Source: Chytriomyces cf. hyalinus JEL632 (taxonomy: Eukaryota > Chytridiomycota > Chytridiomycetes > Chytridiales > Chytriomycetaceae). From it: a stretch of 64,000 nucleotides of DNA. Where the stretch lies: the NCBI GenBank assembly GCA_025435555.1, contig JAIWWG010000107.1:31217-95216 (forward strand), in the 5' to 3' direction. Under the pieces are notes generated by a model that saw nothing but the letters and a program-made list of their open reading frames with translations, had not been told where the DNA came from and ran no database searches. The position numbers were made by a program, and so were the translations under genes. Shown in pieces: positions 9,434 through 21,738 of the stretch; within the stretch, counting starts at the first letter, position 1, and every line of letters starts with the position of its first letter.

Positions 9434-12400
9434 TCATCCTCGAAACGGGCGCATCTTAAGAAACGGATGGTTCAGTGCTTCGGCGGCGGTTATCCTCTCC
9501 TTCGGATCATAAACCAACATCCGCTTCACCAAATCGTAGAATTGCTGCTGCAGAAGCGACTGTGCTCCACCGCCATCCACACTTCCACCACCCATTTGTT
9601 GCAGCTGCAGCGAGGTTGGAATGATTTGCGACAGGGGCCGCATATTCTTGACAAATTTTTTGCTTGCTTTGGGTGTTGCTGAAACGGGCCATTGAAGTGT
9701 GCTCACGTGTGCTGCTGCGGAAGAGCGTGATGACGAGCCGCCGACGGCAGTGTGCTTAAAGAACTTGTAGCTGGGCTTATCCGCAGAGATTGTTTTGATG
9801 AGCGTTTGGGGGAGGGGTCCCAAGACAGCTTGCATCATGGCCAAGTGTTCCACACTGAGTATTGAAGGTAATGTTTAAGAAAATGAAGGAAGGATTAACT
9901 TTATACATTCTACTCAACTTGTCATGAGTCTGGAACAATGCGTCTCCAGTGAAAAATTCCACAAGAATACATCCAATTGACCACTGTGAACCCATGATCG
10001 TTAGCTCCAAAAGGGTTTATGAAGAATTTCCAAGACGTACCATATCACACGGGAACGTCCATCCGAGTCCAAGAATAATCTCGGGCGCGCGGTAGTGCCT
10101 CGTACTCACAACACTGCTGTGATAGTCTTCGTCAAAGATGGCACTCCCGAAGTCAATCAGGCGTAACCGAGGCGCCACGAGTTGTTTGGGACCCTTTGAG
10201 CAAGGAAAAAAAGAAGCAATGAGATTTCATATCGAACATGAAAAATGAACATGAACTCACAGTTCCAATCCGCGCCAAACACTCGTTTTGCTCCAACATC
10301 AGATTCTCAGGCTTCAAATCCGTATGGATAAGACGCAAGTCGTGCATGAATTTGACCGCCTCGCAAATTTGCAAGGCAAATGTTTGAATGTGCGTCATTG
10401 GGAAGGGACTGAAACTGTTGTCCTTCAAAAAGTCAAACAGTGACTGCGCAAGGAGCTCAAACACCATGCAAGTGTGGTTACGATGCTCAAAGTGGCTGAT
10501 CAAGTGGATACAGCGCCTATGTTCGGGTATAGATTAGTATATCGATATGAATCACAAAAAGGGATGAAACGCACTTGAGATTTGATGGATCATGTTTTTT
10601 GAGCGTTGTTAGCACACGAACTTCCACTTTTGCTGCATCACGGTATTTTTGGATGCTGCGAATGATCTTTATCGCCACTTTGACATTTCTTGTACGATCG
10701 ATTGCTTCGACAACCTTTCCAAACGTCCCTTGCCCCAGCAAACGAATGATTTTGTCTGCATCGTTTGTGTAAGAAAAAGTATGAGGACCCCAGACGGTCT
10801 AACACTGAATTGTTATTTTTGATACTCACATCTCGACGTCAAATCTTCGCCACCTCGGACAATGTAATGCCCGTCCTTGTCATCGCAGTCTTGCTGCTGC
10901 TGCGCATAAGCCCCGCTCGGTCCAGCTACATGGGCGACTTGCGGTAAAAGGGGTTGCGCACGCTGCGCATATTGCTGATCATGCGGCGCAGCATGAATCG
11001 GCCGCACCAACTGCTGAATTGCCTTTTGATCGTGGTGGTAATAATGATGGTGGTGGTAATTGCCCAGGAATTGACTGGAACCTCCATTATTGTAATTATA
11101 CGCCATTGACGTTTCAGCCACAGGAGCAGGCAACACTCCGTTATCCAGTTTCCGCTTCTTCCCGCACTCATAGGGGCTTTCGCTGCGAGTCAAATCAATT
11201 ACTTCGCCAGGATTCGGTACCACAGCTGCTGGACCGGGGTAGTGTTGCTGCACTGGATATTGATAGTATTGTTGAGTTGGCTGCGAGTACGGGTGTCTTG
11301 GTAACGCTGGATAATGGGACGATGGCATGGGTGGTGGGAGGTAACGCGATCTCTGCGGCTGAATAATATCCCGCTGCTGACGTTGCGCCGGTTCCACAGC
11401 TGATGGCTGATGCGGCAAGAGTTGCTGGGTCGGCGGAGGTAAATGATGTCTGTGTTCTTGATGTGAGTGCAAGTATGGATGGGCATTTTGATATTGAGGA
11501 TATAATGAGGATACTGATGATATGTCTGATTGTGCATGCGGTTGGTTTCGTCCCTGCTGGTGTTGATTGTAAATCTGGGAGCCAGAGGGATAATGATACA
11601 TCTGCGAAGGTTGCTGCGGTGGTTGCTGCTGCGGGTATGACAATGGAAAGGTATGGTCCTGCTGCTGGATCGGTAAACACGCCGACGGGGTTGCCGTAAA
11701 GTGGTTGCCACTGCTGCCGCCGCTCATTCCATATGAGTTACTGGTACTCTGAATACCATTCAGTAGCGTCATAGGCGACTGTACCGAACTAGTCGCAGTG
11801 TAATCCGAGTACCGAGTTGTATTCAGGTGATTAAACGATGCGGATGTTTGTGGTGATTGTGGGAGATAAGATGAGGGTCCATGTGTTGTGGGATACGAAG
11901 TGGGTGGGTATCCAGGGATATAGTTGGATCCGTTACTTGGTGTAAGGAGTGGGTGATAGTTTTGATGTTGACTCTGATACGTTTGCTGCTGCTGTTGATA
12001 TTGGGGTTCGGTCTGAGTATTTGGCGGATACGAGTACGCAAGATGGTTTGCCGATGTTGACGAGTCGTTGTATCCCGATGAGCAAAACTCGGCAGTGGAA
12101 ATACGCAGCGGCGGAGGGGCACGCTGTTGCGAAGTGGAAGACTCAAAACTGAGCGAGTATTTTGATTGGGTGTTCGTGGTTGGATTCAGATAGTCCGACA
12201 ATGCAGACGGAATGGAAGCGGCAGAGGTGGTTGAGTATTTCGATGCGTCAAAATCGATTTGAGGCATGTTTTTGAAGTTCTTTGTCGATCCATTGTGTTT
12301 CGAAGACGATTGTTGGATGGGCGGAGAGCAGATTGGGTTCACGGTGTTGTGGTACCCAGATTGGAACTCCAGCTTTCTTTTCGTTTGTGAGCGAGTGACT

Positions 12401-12798
12401 CTGCCGGAATCGGACACGATGTTGCTGAATCCGGACTTGCTGTTGGTGGTGTTGAAGGATTTGAACTTGATTGGTGCGTTGTCAAAGAACGGCGTTTCAG
12501 GCGTGAACGCCATGATGGCCAATGATGCGTTCGATTGGCCGGACGGGTTCGAGTGCCGGGACTGCGCCGGCTCGATGGGCAGGGCGAGCAGTGGGTGCCT
12601 GGTCGTCACACACATAAATACGTAATAAAATGGAGGAAATAGGAGAACGGAGGATACTCACACAGGGTCCAGCAGAGAGTGCCCGCCGCCCATTGTATGT
12701 GTCTGAGCCAGTGAGTTGTGGGGTGGTGAGGGGTAGAGCGGCTCCAGCTCGTGTTCCCGCAATGGGTCCTTCTCTTTCTGGTTCGAGGGTGTCTGCAT
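9434..12798 (-). CDS. LAMMER (CLK/Doa/Kns1-type) dual-specificity kinase, ~993 aa
   Basis: LAMMER kinases phosphorylate SR-type splicing factors and other nuclear targets. Exons in transcription order: 12798-12662, 12598-10830, 10755-10575, 10516-10261, 10193-10041, 9983-9919, 9854-9434 (994 codons). The catalytic half has the glycine loop [35 protein letters not shown] and the family signature E-H-L-A-M-M. A C-lobe insertion rich in S/Q/G lies between the signature and the final helices. The N-terminal ~600 residues are low-complexity (Q, H, P, S, Y) with a basic K-K-R-K stretch, probably disordered and nuclear. The start is uncertain: ATG 12796-12798 uses the 63-bp intron 12661-12599; without it ATG 12613-12615 opens the same frame (953 aa), and further in-frame ATGs exist up to 13071. 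Confidence 0.9.
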
Positions 12799-13300
12799 CC
12801 CTGCTGCTGCTGCTGTGAGTGAGGATAATGATAGTGCGGCTGTTGTGGAGTGGGACGGGAGTTGATATGGAAACGGGTCTGAGGGAGAGTTCAGTGTTTC
12901 AATCGTCATCATTTTTGTCCCCTTTTCCATCCCTCCCTTTCTTTGCTTTCTTTCCTTTCTTCTCTCCAACCCTTTTCCACAAAGACAACAATAGGCACGC
13001 CTGTCCGGGGAGAGAGATAGTGGGACTATGACGGTGTGAACACTGTCGTCAGATGCCGCACTATCCGCCACTCGCTCTTGCGAATGATCCGTTACACAAA
13101 TGGGACGACAGCAAAAATTCTATTCGCAGTCATCCACACACCCTCACGGCTTGGATTTGTAAGAACTCAGCCGGAGAACATCTTAAACCAGTCCAACACA
13201 CCGCCTTTACGAACCTCTACATGCTCTCTCAAGCGCACCTTCTCCGCAAACAGCTCTTCCAGCCCTGTTGTTTCCTGGGTTCTCAACATTCAGCATCACT

Positions 13301-14525
13301 TCAGCCACTCAAATTGACTCTCACCGTCGGCGCAAAAAATCGTGGCGACTCCAATTTGACCTCCCCGGCTGCGCTTCCGTTCCAGCTCCCAATGGTCTGG
13401 GTGCCTTTGAAATGGGCAGCCGCCTTTTGAGCAGGCCGTCCCGAATCAAATACACCAATATGTTCTCCCTCATGTTCGCTGTCATTGCTGTCGTCATCTG
13501 AAAGCGAGAGTTGTCTTCGTTTCGCCGTTAGTTCCCCAAGCTGCTTGCCATCTTCCCTCCCCAGACGCATCAACCCGGCGAAAATTCCTTCGTCGATAGT
13601 ATCAGCTTCGCGCTTCATTTGAGTTAGATTCAGGCCAGTCTCATGCACTCCTCGGTGCGATCTTAGACGAGACGAGTTTGATTGGCGCAAGAATGTCGAT
13701 GTCCCTGATGCTGCGTCGAAAGTCATCGATCGCGGATTGTGTGACTGTGATAGGCGAGACGGGCTGGAGCCGAGAGGCGTGGGTTGTCCGAAACTTGGCT
13801 GTATTTGAGGGTTCGAAGAGGATGGCTCAGGAGTTGCCAGCCTTTGTGGTTTTGATGATGTCGCGGCGAGTGATTGCAGTGCATAAATAGATTGGTTGGC
13901 TGAGATGCGTTTGTTGACCTTTGTGAGCTGCGAATGAAGAGTGCCGTGTAGTTTGTGCAGTGAAAACAGTGACGCCAACAACATCTGTTGAAAGATGGTT
14001 CAGGTCAGACTCTTTCGGAGCTCACTTTGTGGCAGACTCAACTGCGAAAGTGGAAACTGCCACGAGGTCCGCAATAGCGATACCGCCGAACTCGACTTCA
14101 GCGATTCCTTCCGTCGCAAAGGATGCCGCGCCAAGAACGAGCATCGGAAGCATGATTAGACAAAGCACGACGATTACAGCACTTCCGCTCCTCCGACGCC
14201 TTTTTGACACTGGTTTCAACACGCCAGCTCCCATCGCATTCTTTGATGTTTCTCGCAGAATGCAAACAACGACAGCAAAGTTGACAAAAAGAAGAAACTG
14301 CGCGATGCGAGGTGGAATGGCCCGACACAGTCCAAGGCGCATGAACGGAATGAACGTTGGCACATTTTTGAACGGCAGCAGATGGGTCCAACTGAATTCG
14401 CATAGAAACGAACTGTGTCTTCCGTGAGGCATTTGATTGCATGCACTTTCGAGGAATTGTGATGCGGTGGCAATGGGGCCGATCATGCTGCACACGACAA
14501 GCAGCCCTTGCATTTTTCGCTTCAT
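13301..14525 (-). CDS. Four-helix membrane protein with Ser-rich acidic tail, ~388 aa
   Basis: I do not recognise the family. Exon 1 is 14525-14043 and exon 2 13984-13301, joined by a 58-bp GTTGAG..CAACAG intron that keeps phase 0. Hydrophobic segments lie at about residues 7-25, 75-95, 115-137 and 147-170; the last spans the splice site, which supports the join. The loop before helix 3 is basic (K-R-R-R-R). The remaining ~200 residues are hydrophilic, rich in Ser/Gln/Pro, with an acidic S-D-D-D-S-N-D-S-E-H-E-G-E patch. It could be the end of a longer multi-pass protein or a tetraspan-like protein. A possible extra 3' exon (13264-13167, 31 sense codons starting L-E-E-L-F-A-E-K) would replace the last few residues if GTGGCT at 13308 serves as donor. 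Confidence 0.6.
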
Positions 14526-14699
14526 GTTTATTTTAGATTCTCAACTTCTTTTCACGCATCGTTAAATCAAAGATCTCTGGCAACACTCTCATGCTTGTTG
14601 GCCCGTTACTAACACCTGATTGGGCAGCAGTCTCAGACTTCTGAAACGTCTGACGCTGAAACAGCAAGCGCAAGCTGTTGTAACGGAAATCAAATCCAT

Positions 14700-15610
14700 G
14701 GCACTTACATCCCTCGCGTTGTTTCAAGACCCATCACTCTTTGGCTACTCGGATGCGTTGCGACCCACCAAGACTGCGTGAACTGCAATGGCTTCAAGAA
14801 CCTCTCTCGTCAACACGCTGTTGAATGCTCTCAAGTCGATCCCCAGGTCTTCCAACAGTTGGGGGTGGTCCGACCAATGACTGCAGCAGAACTAGGACTG
14901 GGAATGACCCAGATCGATCTCTGCCTCCGAAACTCAGCTACGAGGACTCGGCGCAGTTGGCGGTGCTGGCCACTCTCATCGAACAAGTTCGGACTACCTG
15001 CACTGGATACCAACCCATCTACGATGCCTCGGACGCTACTGCGGCTCAAGAAATCGAATTCATCACGCGTGAACTGGAACCCCTCGATGGTGAGGACTTG
15101 GACCACGAAATCCTTGCCCACACTACCCAGCTTGTCGACATGCACTTTGAACCGCTCGCAGCTGTTCTACCTCCTCGAACTCTCTCTCGTCGACCTCCTC
15201 GTGCTCCGCCTGCTCAAGTCGGTGCTCCTGCTCCTCGCGTTCCCCTTCCTGGTGGTCTGGGGATTGGCGGCCGTCCTCGCAGACCCCGCTAGCTGTTGTT
15301 TCTTTCTCTATTGGCCCCATGGTGCGGCCAGGCTGTTGTATACCTGTCGTGCGCTCAAGTCTTTGAGCACCCCACCTCTGTGTGATCTCGCTCCCAACTT
15401 TTCTTTGCCATAACAACCATCCTCTTTTCACTCTACCTTTTTGATACAAGTATCTCTACCGGGTTTTTGTGGTGGGTGGGCCCCTTGTTATGGGTTTTTT
15501 ACCGAGTCACGGTTTTCCCATATCAATGCGCGTTTTTTCTTTCTCGTGATGCACGTCCTTTCCTTCTAAAGCGTATTGGAATAAAACACACTGAAAACGT
15601 TAGGGTTATG
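14700..15610 (+). mobile_element. LINE fragment A: decayed 3' end of a family-I element
   Basis: From about 14,700 the sequence parallels the ORF2 3' end and 3' UTR of the intact family-I element (about 32,828-33,701), including the CCHC-like finger region, but frameshifts split the reading frame and it is clearly older than copies B and D. It has AATAAA near its end and finishes with the tail GAAAACGTTAGGGTTATG at 15610, directly followed by copy B. The left border with host DNA is approximate; no target duplication was found. Bases 14,526-14,699 hold only presumed 5' flank of the membrane-protein gene. Confidence 0.85.
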
Positions 15611-16816
15611 ACCAGACTCCAAGTCCCTGTACGTTGCATCCACGAGGCACAACGAGTTCTGGTCCAGCAACACTGACCTTATGGCCAAGCGCTGGCGGAA
15701 TCTGTCTGTTGATCACCCACTTGTATCCGTTGATCCACTGGTACCCTTTGGCAGGGCTGCGAAACGTGTAGTCTCACTCCCCGACAAGGCAATTGATGAG
15801 TACCACTTTCTCTCTTTAACTTTAATGCTCCGTGCTTCAAAATCCCGTATCGCACAGATTCTACCCGTGCCCAAAACGCGTCATCAACGTCACCCATTGG
15901 TTCAATCTGGTGCTTATATCCCTCGTGTTGTCTCAAGACCCATCACACTGTGGCTCCTTGGCTGTGTGGCAACACACCAAGACTGCGTCAACTGCAATGG
16001 CTTCAAGAATCTCTCTCGTCAACATGCTGTCGAATGTGCTCAAGTGGATCCACAAGTCTTCCAACAGTTGGGGGTGACCAGGCCTATGACTGCAGCAGAA
16101 GTTGGTATGGGGATGACCCAGATCGACCTATGCCTCCGGATCCTCAACTACGAGGAACTGGCGCAGTTGGTGGTGCTGGCCACACTCATTGAACAAGTTC
16201 GGACTACTTGCACTGGATACCACGCCATCTACGATGCCTCGGATGCTACCCCAGCTCAAGAAATCGAGTTTATCACACGCGATCTGGAACCCCTTGACGG
16301 CGAGGACTTGGATCACGAAATTCTCGGACAAGCTACCCAAATTATCGATCTGCATTTCGAACCTCTCGCAGCTGTTCTACCTCCTCGGACCCAAGCTCCA
16401 AGGCCAAGACGGCAAGCTCAAGTCAATGCTCCTCCTCGCGTTCCCCTTCCTGGTGGTTTGGGGATTGGCGGCCGTCCTCGCGGGCCCCGCTAATGTTGTT
16501 TCTCTTTATTCTATTGGTCCCATTGTGCGGCCAGGCTGTTGTATACCTGTCGCCAGCTCAAGCCTTTGAGTGTTCACTGTTTCGTGATCTTCGTTTCCAT
16601 CTTTCTTTCGCCAAAACATCCATCCTCTTTACACTCTACCTTTTTGATATTGACAACATCTACCGGGTTTTTGTGTTGGGTGGGCTCCTGTTTATGGGTT
16701 TTTACTTTGTCAAATCTTTTCCCATCTAGTCATGCGTTTTCTCCTTCTCTCGTGCTGCACGTCCAGTCCTTCTAAAGCGTACCGGAATAAAACCAACTGA
16801 AAACGTTAGGGTTATG
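15611..16816 (+). mobile_element. LINE fragment B: 1.2-kb 5'-truncated family-I copy
   Basis: It begins at ACCAGACTCCAAGTCCC, exactly abutting the tail of copy A, and ends with GTTAGGGTTATG at 16816. It contains the last ~270 codons of ORF2 (15681-16493), with a finger motif C-V-N-C-x10-H-x4-C, then the 3' UTR with a small TAATG-coupled frame. The sequence is close to copies D (21739) and E (32,531 on); its first base matches that of copy D. Confidence 0.92.
15681..16493 (+). pseudogene. ORF2 C-terminal fragment in LINE copy B, 270 aa
   Basis: This uninterrupted frame carries only the region after the reverse transcriptase: a helical segment, the finger H-Q-D-C-V-N-C...R-Q-H-A-V-E-C that may bind the element RNA, and a basic, Pro/Gly/Arg-rich end. 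It has no endonuclease or polymerase domain, so it cannot drive retrotransposition alone. The in-frame ATG is a LINE-internal methionine, so translation is uncertain. Stop TAA 16491-16493 overlaps an ATG. Confidence 0.8.
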
Positions 16817-16817
16817 T

Positions 16818-17108
16818 CGCCATGAAGCCGATATCCGTCAGAAACTCGACGCGAAGCAGATCTTGCTCAGTGATTTCAACCCGTTGGATAGTCCGCCACA
16901 CCAACCGGATGCGAATGAGGACACGATGAAAGAACGCATGTGCGCGCGCCGTGCTGGGGTTTATCGCAGAGCTCGTTTTGCGCTTGTGAAGCAGGCTGCA
17001 CTTGAGGGATGTGACACGGCAATGCAGGCTCGTATCCGAGAACTTGCTGCGCCAAAACAGGGTAATCAGTCAGGATCCAACTCTGAGGAAACTCAGATGG
17101 AGCAATGA
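16818..17108 (+). CDS. Family-II LINE ORF1 (Gag-like), C-terminal 96 residues
   Basis: The frame is open from the element junction to TGA 17106-17108. It is rich in Arg, Lys, Ala and Gln with a central R-A-G-V-Y-R-R-A-R-F-A-L-V-K helix, plausibly RNA-binding. Its stop codon overlaps the ORF2 start as ATGA (17105-17108). The N-terminal part is missing because of 5' truncation. Confidence 0.7.
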   Translation, partial: RHEADIRQKLDAKQILLSDFNPLDSPPHQPDANEDTMKERMCARRAGVYRRARFALVKQAALEGCDTAMQARIRELAAPKQGNQSGSNSEETQMEQ

Positions 17109-20080
17109 TTGAGCACACCAAAATCGGATTTTTGAACGCGCGAAGAAACCTCATCGGTGAAGGACACCACATTGAATCCCTCATGAAACACAAAAAGTTA
17201 GACTACTTAATCCTCGCGGATACTGGGCTCAGAAAATCGGCAACAAACCCTATGAGAAATGTGATAGCAGAAACACGCGGAGAGACTCTCATTGGCGACC
17301 CTGCTCGCGGGGTAACCAAAGCTCGTAATGGGTTGATGATGATCGATGCAACCGGCAGGCAAACGTCTATTTTCGAAATCAGTGATGACGACAGTAGATG
17401 GATGGTAGTCCGCCTTGGAGACACACTTCTAGTTAGCGCGTATTTGGCTCCCTCTGAAGGAGCAGCAACACTTACCGCCTTCGATCTGATGATGACGCGG
17501 CTTCAGCAGCAGAACATCGGATCGCCAATCATTATGGTTGGAGACCTCAATGCTCGCCACATTCGTGTGGGTGATCATAGCACAGTCCCGAACTCTGGCG
17601 TAAATGGTCAACACAGAACGTGGATTGAAAAATGGCTTGATGATGGTGACTGGCTTCGCGTCGACCCGGTCCAGGGGAAATGGACAACATGGAGCACCAA
17701 CGGTGGAAAAGGGATCACTGATCTCGTCTTCGCCAATGGGCCTGGAGCCACGCGCGTTTCGAATTTAACAGTACTGGACAACGAAACCGCGATTGGCTCC
17801 GACCACCATCTCTTGACATTCGAAGTGACCGGTTTGGCTGGCTTTCGAAAACCCCCATTCGAACGCATCAACATCCGTGCTCTGCAGGGCAGAATGGATC
17901 AGTATCGTGAGGAACTTGAGATAAGGGAAGGGGAAATCAACCAAGTACTCACTGCAACAATTGAGGAAATCGAGCATCATCGACTCACGGCCGGACCAGT
18001 CACATGGGAAGACCGCGTCGATATTGCTGACCGTGCTTGGGACCTAGTATCTGACTGGATTCGTTCAGCTGCGAGAAAAACCCTTGGTGTGGTTAAGTTT
18101 CATGGTGGCGCTCTCAAGGCGGATATGATTGAGGACCATCTCAAAGAGCTGATGCGTTGGCGCACTGAAGCCCAGGACGCGATGCTTGAAGCTGGATTGG
18201 ATCCCATCACGCGGAGAGAACGTGCCGGTAAACTTCGGTATATCAACATCATTGTTCGAAAGGCAGCCAAGCGCTCGAGGAAACGTCTCTACAATGCAGT
18301 TACTGACACCAGAGTGTTTGACCCAAGTGCAGAAGCCAAACGGATTGCCTGCCAACGTGCGCGGAGCCTGCGATCCAACTGCGCCCTACGACCGGATAAA
18401 ATGGATCAATACGCGCAACACTTCAAAACAACGTTTGGCTCACCACCTAAAGGAGAGGACCAACCCAACCCCATCGCGCTTGACACAACCAACCCCCGCT
18501 CTCCTCAAACCCCCCTCACAAAAGCATCAGTCGCGGATATCATTAAGGAAGAAAACGTGCATAGTCTGGTCGCATGGATGCCCTCCGGAAAAGCAGCTGG
18601 AGAAGATGGAATACACGGGGAGTTAGTCAAGGGGCCCAAGGACCCGGAGACTGAAATCATTATCACCGCTTACCCCCTCACCCTCGCATTCCGCATCTTC
18701 ACCGCACTTCGAGCAACACCGAACGAGTGGAACGTCGCCAACGTGGCGCTGGTCTACAAAAACAAGGGTGATCAACATGACGTCGCCAATTATCGTCCCA
18801 TATCGCTTACCTGTCGTATTCGGATGGTGTATGAGGGTTGCTTCCGTCATCTCCTTGAACATCGCACTAACTCGTTCACTGACATCGCACAAGGCGGCTT
18901 CCGCCGCAACCGATCTACCCTCGACCAGCTACTCACCCTCCACGAAATCATTGCAGCCCACCCCGATCTCCACGCAGTATACCTCGACATCCAAGCAGCC
19001 TATGACTGTACCAACCGCCCCCTCCTTTGGACAGAAATGTTCGAAAACCCATCAGACCCCAACCCACAGCTTACACACTCAGTCCTCATTCCCATCTTCA
19101 GATGTCTGTTTGACCACAACGTCGCCTGTCTACTTGTATCCGGCTCCAAATCTGCAGATATCCCAGTCACCCGTGGTCTTCTCCAAGGAACACTCTCAGC
19201 ACCTCCCCTCTTCAACATCTCAATCAACTCGCTTCCAGCAACACTCCGTGACCTGTACCAGAATGCCTGTATTCGCGTCGGACCCCACCGCATCAACTCA
19301 CTTCTTTTCGCAGATGACACTACAGTTTTCGCGCGCAACAAACACACACTTCAGCAAATCATCAACACTGTCGCAGAATGGGGTAAGAAGAAGGGCGTCA
19401 CCTGGGCGCCACACAAAAGCGTCGCTGTCGGACCGACCGAGATGCGCATCAAAATGCATGGAATCGAAATAGCGCAAAGAGACAGCACCAGCTACGTAGG
19501 AATGACAATGACAGCCGCAGGAATCGACATGACCGCATCAACATCAAAAAGAATCACCGACGCCAAGAAGACTCTATCCTGGATGAAGGGAAAAGGGTTT
19601 AATGGTTTTGGTTTTCGAACCCTGCACAGTTTATACATGTACCCAGTCTTTATTCGCTCGCAACTCGAATACGGTCTTGCAATTCGTCCGCTCACGACCG
19701 AAGAACTCCAGCCGCTCCAGAAGTTCCAGAACACGTGTCTCCGCATCCTCTACTCAGTACCCACCTCCACATCTATCGCCTCGTTACACCTACTATCATC
19801 AGTTCCCACCATCAAAACCCGCAACCTTATCCTCAACGCTGCCTACTACTACCGTCTACATCAGTCCAACGACACTCGCAACCTCACACTACACACATAC
19901 CGCCAAGGTCTTGAACGCGACCACCGACCCGAATCCACATCGCTCATCAAACACACTCTCGCACACAACCACCACTTCCGATCACTCCCCCGCCTCGCAC
20001 TCATCGTCAATCCACTCATCGCCAACAACCGCCAACCCATGATCATCACACCCCGCGGATCCAGCCACAAGATCCCCTCT

Positions 20081-20854
20081 TGTGAGGATTTGGGTTTTGG
20101 GCTTTGATAGGATTTATTATCTTAAGGTGAATCACAACACAACAAAACAGCTCTCCTTATATACATTTTTGGCTCCTGCAAAATCTCATTGGGCTTTCTT
20201 CAGTTTCACTTTTGAGCCACCCTTTTTTCCATTTCATTTGTCATTTCAGTTCTACAAATGAGATTTGATGTGAAATCATCCATTTTTCATTTTGCAGTTT
20301 GAAATTGCTGAAAAAGTGAGTCAGTGCTGACAATTCATTACTGGCTGACAGTTAAGGCTTGTCAATCATAATTAATAATACTTTTCCAAGTTGATTTCTA
20401 TTTCTTCTTCTTCTGCTTATTTCTCTATAAAGATCAGAAGATAGCTGCATGAAACTGGCAGCAGTGTGGGTTGAACCAGGGACCTGTTGGTCTGTAGTCG
20501 CGAACCTTAACAACTAGGCCAGCATCATATATATTCCAGACAATTACTTTCAACCATCTTTATGCTTGATCAGAGCAAGAATAGTTGAAGTCATGTAGTG
20601 AAATAAGCTATCATCATCTACAAGTCCACACCCTTCATAGAACACGTGTATTCGTGTATTCATTCCTTGTTATAGTATCTACTAGACGTTTACCCTACTC
20701 AATGTCATAAATCATGCCCATATGTATTGAGGTTGGTGGAATGGTGAGGTGCGTGACTCTTCTTTATCTGCAGTAGAGAATAAGAGATGAATCAGGGAGA
20801 CTTAACCTTTATTGAAGTAAACAGTGCTCCATCACTTGAGACTGATATTCAACA
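20081..20854. mobile_element. Solo LTR, 774 bp, TG...CA, 5-bp target duplication CCTCT
   Basis: It starts TGTGAGG and ends TTCAACA and is flanked by CCTCT at 20076-20080 and 20855-20859. Taking out the LTR and one CCTCT makes the LINE ORF2 frame continuous, which fixes the borders. No internal retroelement genes remain, so it arose by LTR-LTR recombination. A second, partial relative lies at 42,365-42,935. A tRNA-like element is embedded at 20,458-20,528 on the minus strand. Confidence 0.9.
20458..20528 (-). promoter_or_regulatory. tRNA-like Pol III promoter inside the LTR (A and B boxes)
   Basis: On the minus strand TGGCCTAGTTGTTAAGG (20521-20505) fits an A box and GGTTCAACCC (20477-20468) a B box, spaced as in tRNA-derived SINEs. 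The same pair occurs in the relative at 42,602-42,549. Either a SINE inserted into an ancestral LTR before it spread, or the LTR acquired a Pol III promoter. No tRNA can be called: the stems are imperfect. Confidence 0.6.
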
Positions 20855-21738
20855 CCTCTGACACAATCGACGAATGGCACCACCAAGACATGCTCACGCT
20901 CCAGCAGAAATCCCAAGCCCGGACATCGAAAATCCTCCCAGTCCCCGCGACCCGCAAGCAGCGCCATGCGCTTGTCATGGCCGGCCCCGCCATCTCCAGA
21001 CCAGTCTCTCGCACCGTCCTCCTATGGCTCCTCGGCCGCATCTGTAACCACCAAGAATGCCGCAAATGCGGCGCCGAACTGTCCCGCCAGCATGGGATTG
21101 AGTGCTCCGGAATTGAACCCGCCCTACAAGCCATCTTCGACAACAATCTCGGACCACCACCAGAACTCATTGCGCATGGAGCCACTATCATCGACGAAGC
21201 CATTAGCAAGCTGGAGTTCAAATCCGGTACCAATGCAAGAATCGAAGCCACTTACCAGGCCATCAACACGATCCGACTCGACTGCGGCGGATATCGCGAG
21301 ATCATTGACGCCAGCACCGCCACGCTCCAGCAGGAGCTCGATGCCGTCTTCGCCGACTACGAGGGCCTGCGCAGCATCCGAACACAAGCAACAGCCATCA
21401 TGAATGCCCATTGCAACCCAGCGAAATTCAAACCAACTTACCGGAGCGGACCATCAAGCACACAAGCGCCCCAGCGTGGAGCGATCCGGAATCGAGGCGG
21501 CCGGCCGCGAGGCCGTGGACGAGGCGGCTGATGAGGCGGACTTGTTCTGTTGTTGCTGGCAGATCGACATCTTTGCTTTTTTTGTCAAATTTTACATTTA
21601 ACCATTTCGGAATTTTTCGTGACTTAGTCGTTTTTTCTTTGTATCTTTACCAAACACGGCCCAAAAAGGGAACCGATTACCATTTCGAAAGCGCGCTTTA
21701 TCCTGCAATAAAGACACACTGAAAACGTTAGGGTTATG

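Larger units (their letters stand above)
17105..21531 (+). pseudogene. Family-II LINE ORF2 (endonuclease-RT), interrupted by solo LTR
   Basis: The frame runs 17105-20080, is broken by the LTR (20081-20854 plus duplicated CCTCT), and resumes in the same frame at 20860-21531. The N-terminal APE-like endonuclease has G-D-L-N-A-R-H at about residue 146 and S-D-H-H-L-L-T-F. The RT has N-Y-R-P-I-S-L-T, Q-G-G-F-R-R-N-R-S-T, L-L-Q-G-T-L-S-A-P-P and the active site F-A-D-D at about residue 734. The C-terminal piece carries C-R-K-C-G...H-G-I-E-C and ends in a G/R-rich basic tail. As it stands the reading ends at TGA 20105-20107 inside the LTR, removing the finger. Confidence 0.9.
16817..21738 (+). mobile_element. 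LINE copy C: family-II element, 5'-truncated, split by a solo LTR
   Basis: It starts right after the tail of B, inside ORF1, and ends with the same GTTAGGGTTATG tail at 21738, directly followed by D. ORF2 belongs to a different family from I and III (different codon choice, own finger C-R-K-C...H-G-I-E-C). It is interrupted at 20,080 by a 774-bp solo LTR with a CCTCT duplication. The 3' UTR (21,532-21,738) is short with AATAAA about 30 bp before the end. Confidence 0.92.

Noticed and set aside
11019-12146. Several open frames on both strands over the kinase N-terminus
   Set aside because: The low-complexity Q/H/P-rich coding sequence leaves other frames open; only the minus frame splices into the kinase domain.
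18186-19472. Overlapping + strand ORFs inside LINE C ORF2
   Set aside because: Alternate-frame shadows of the RT region, Ser/Thr/Pro-rich, without motifs.
20081-20854. A host tRNA gene at the A/B boxes
   Set aside because: Acceptor and anticodon stems do not pair properly, and the same sequence is repeated inside another LTR copy.
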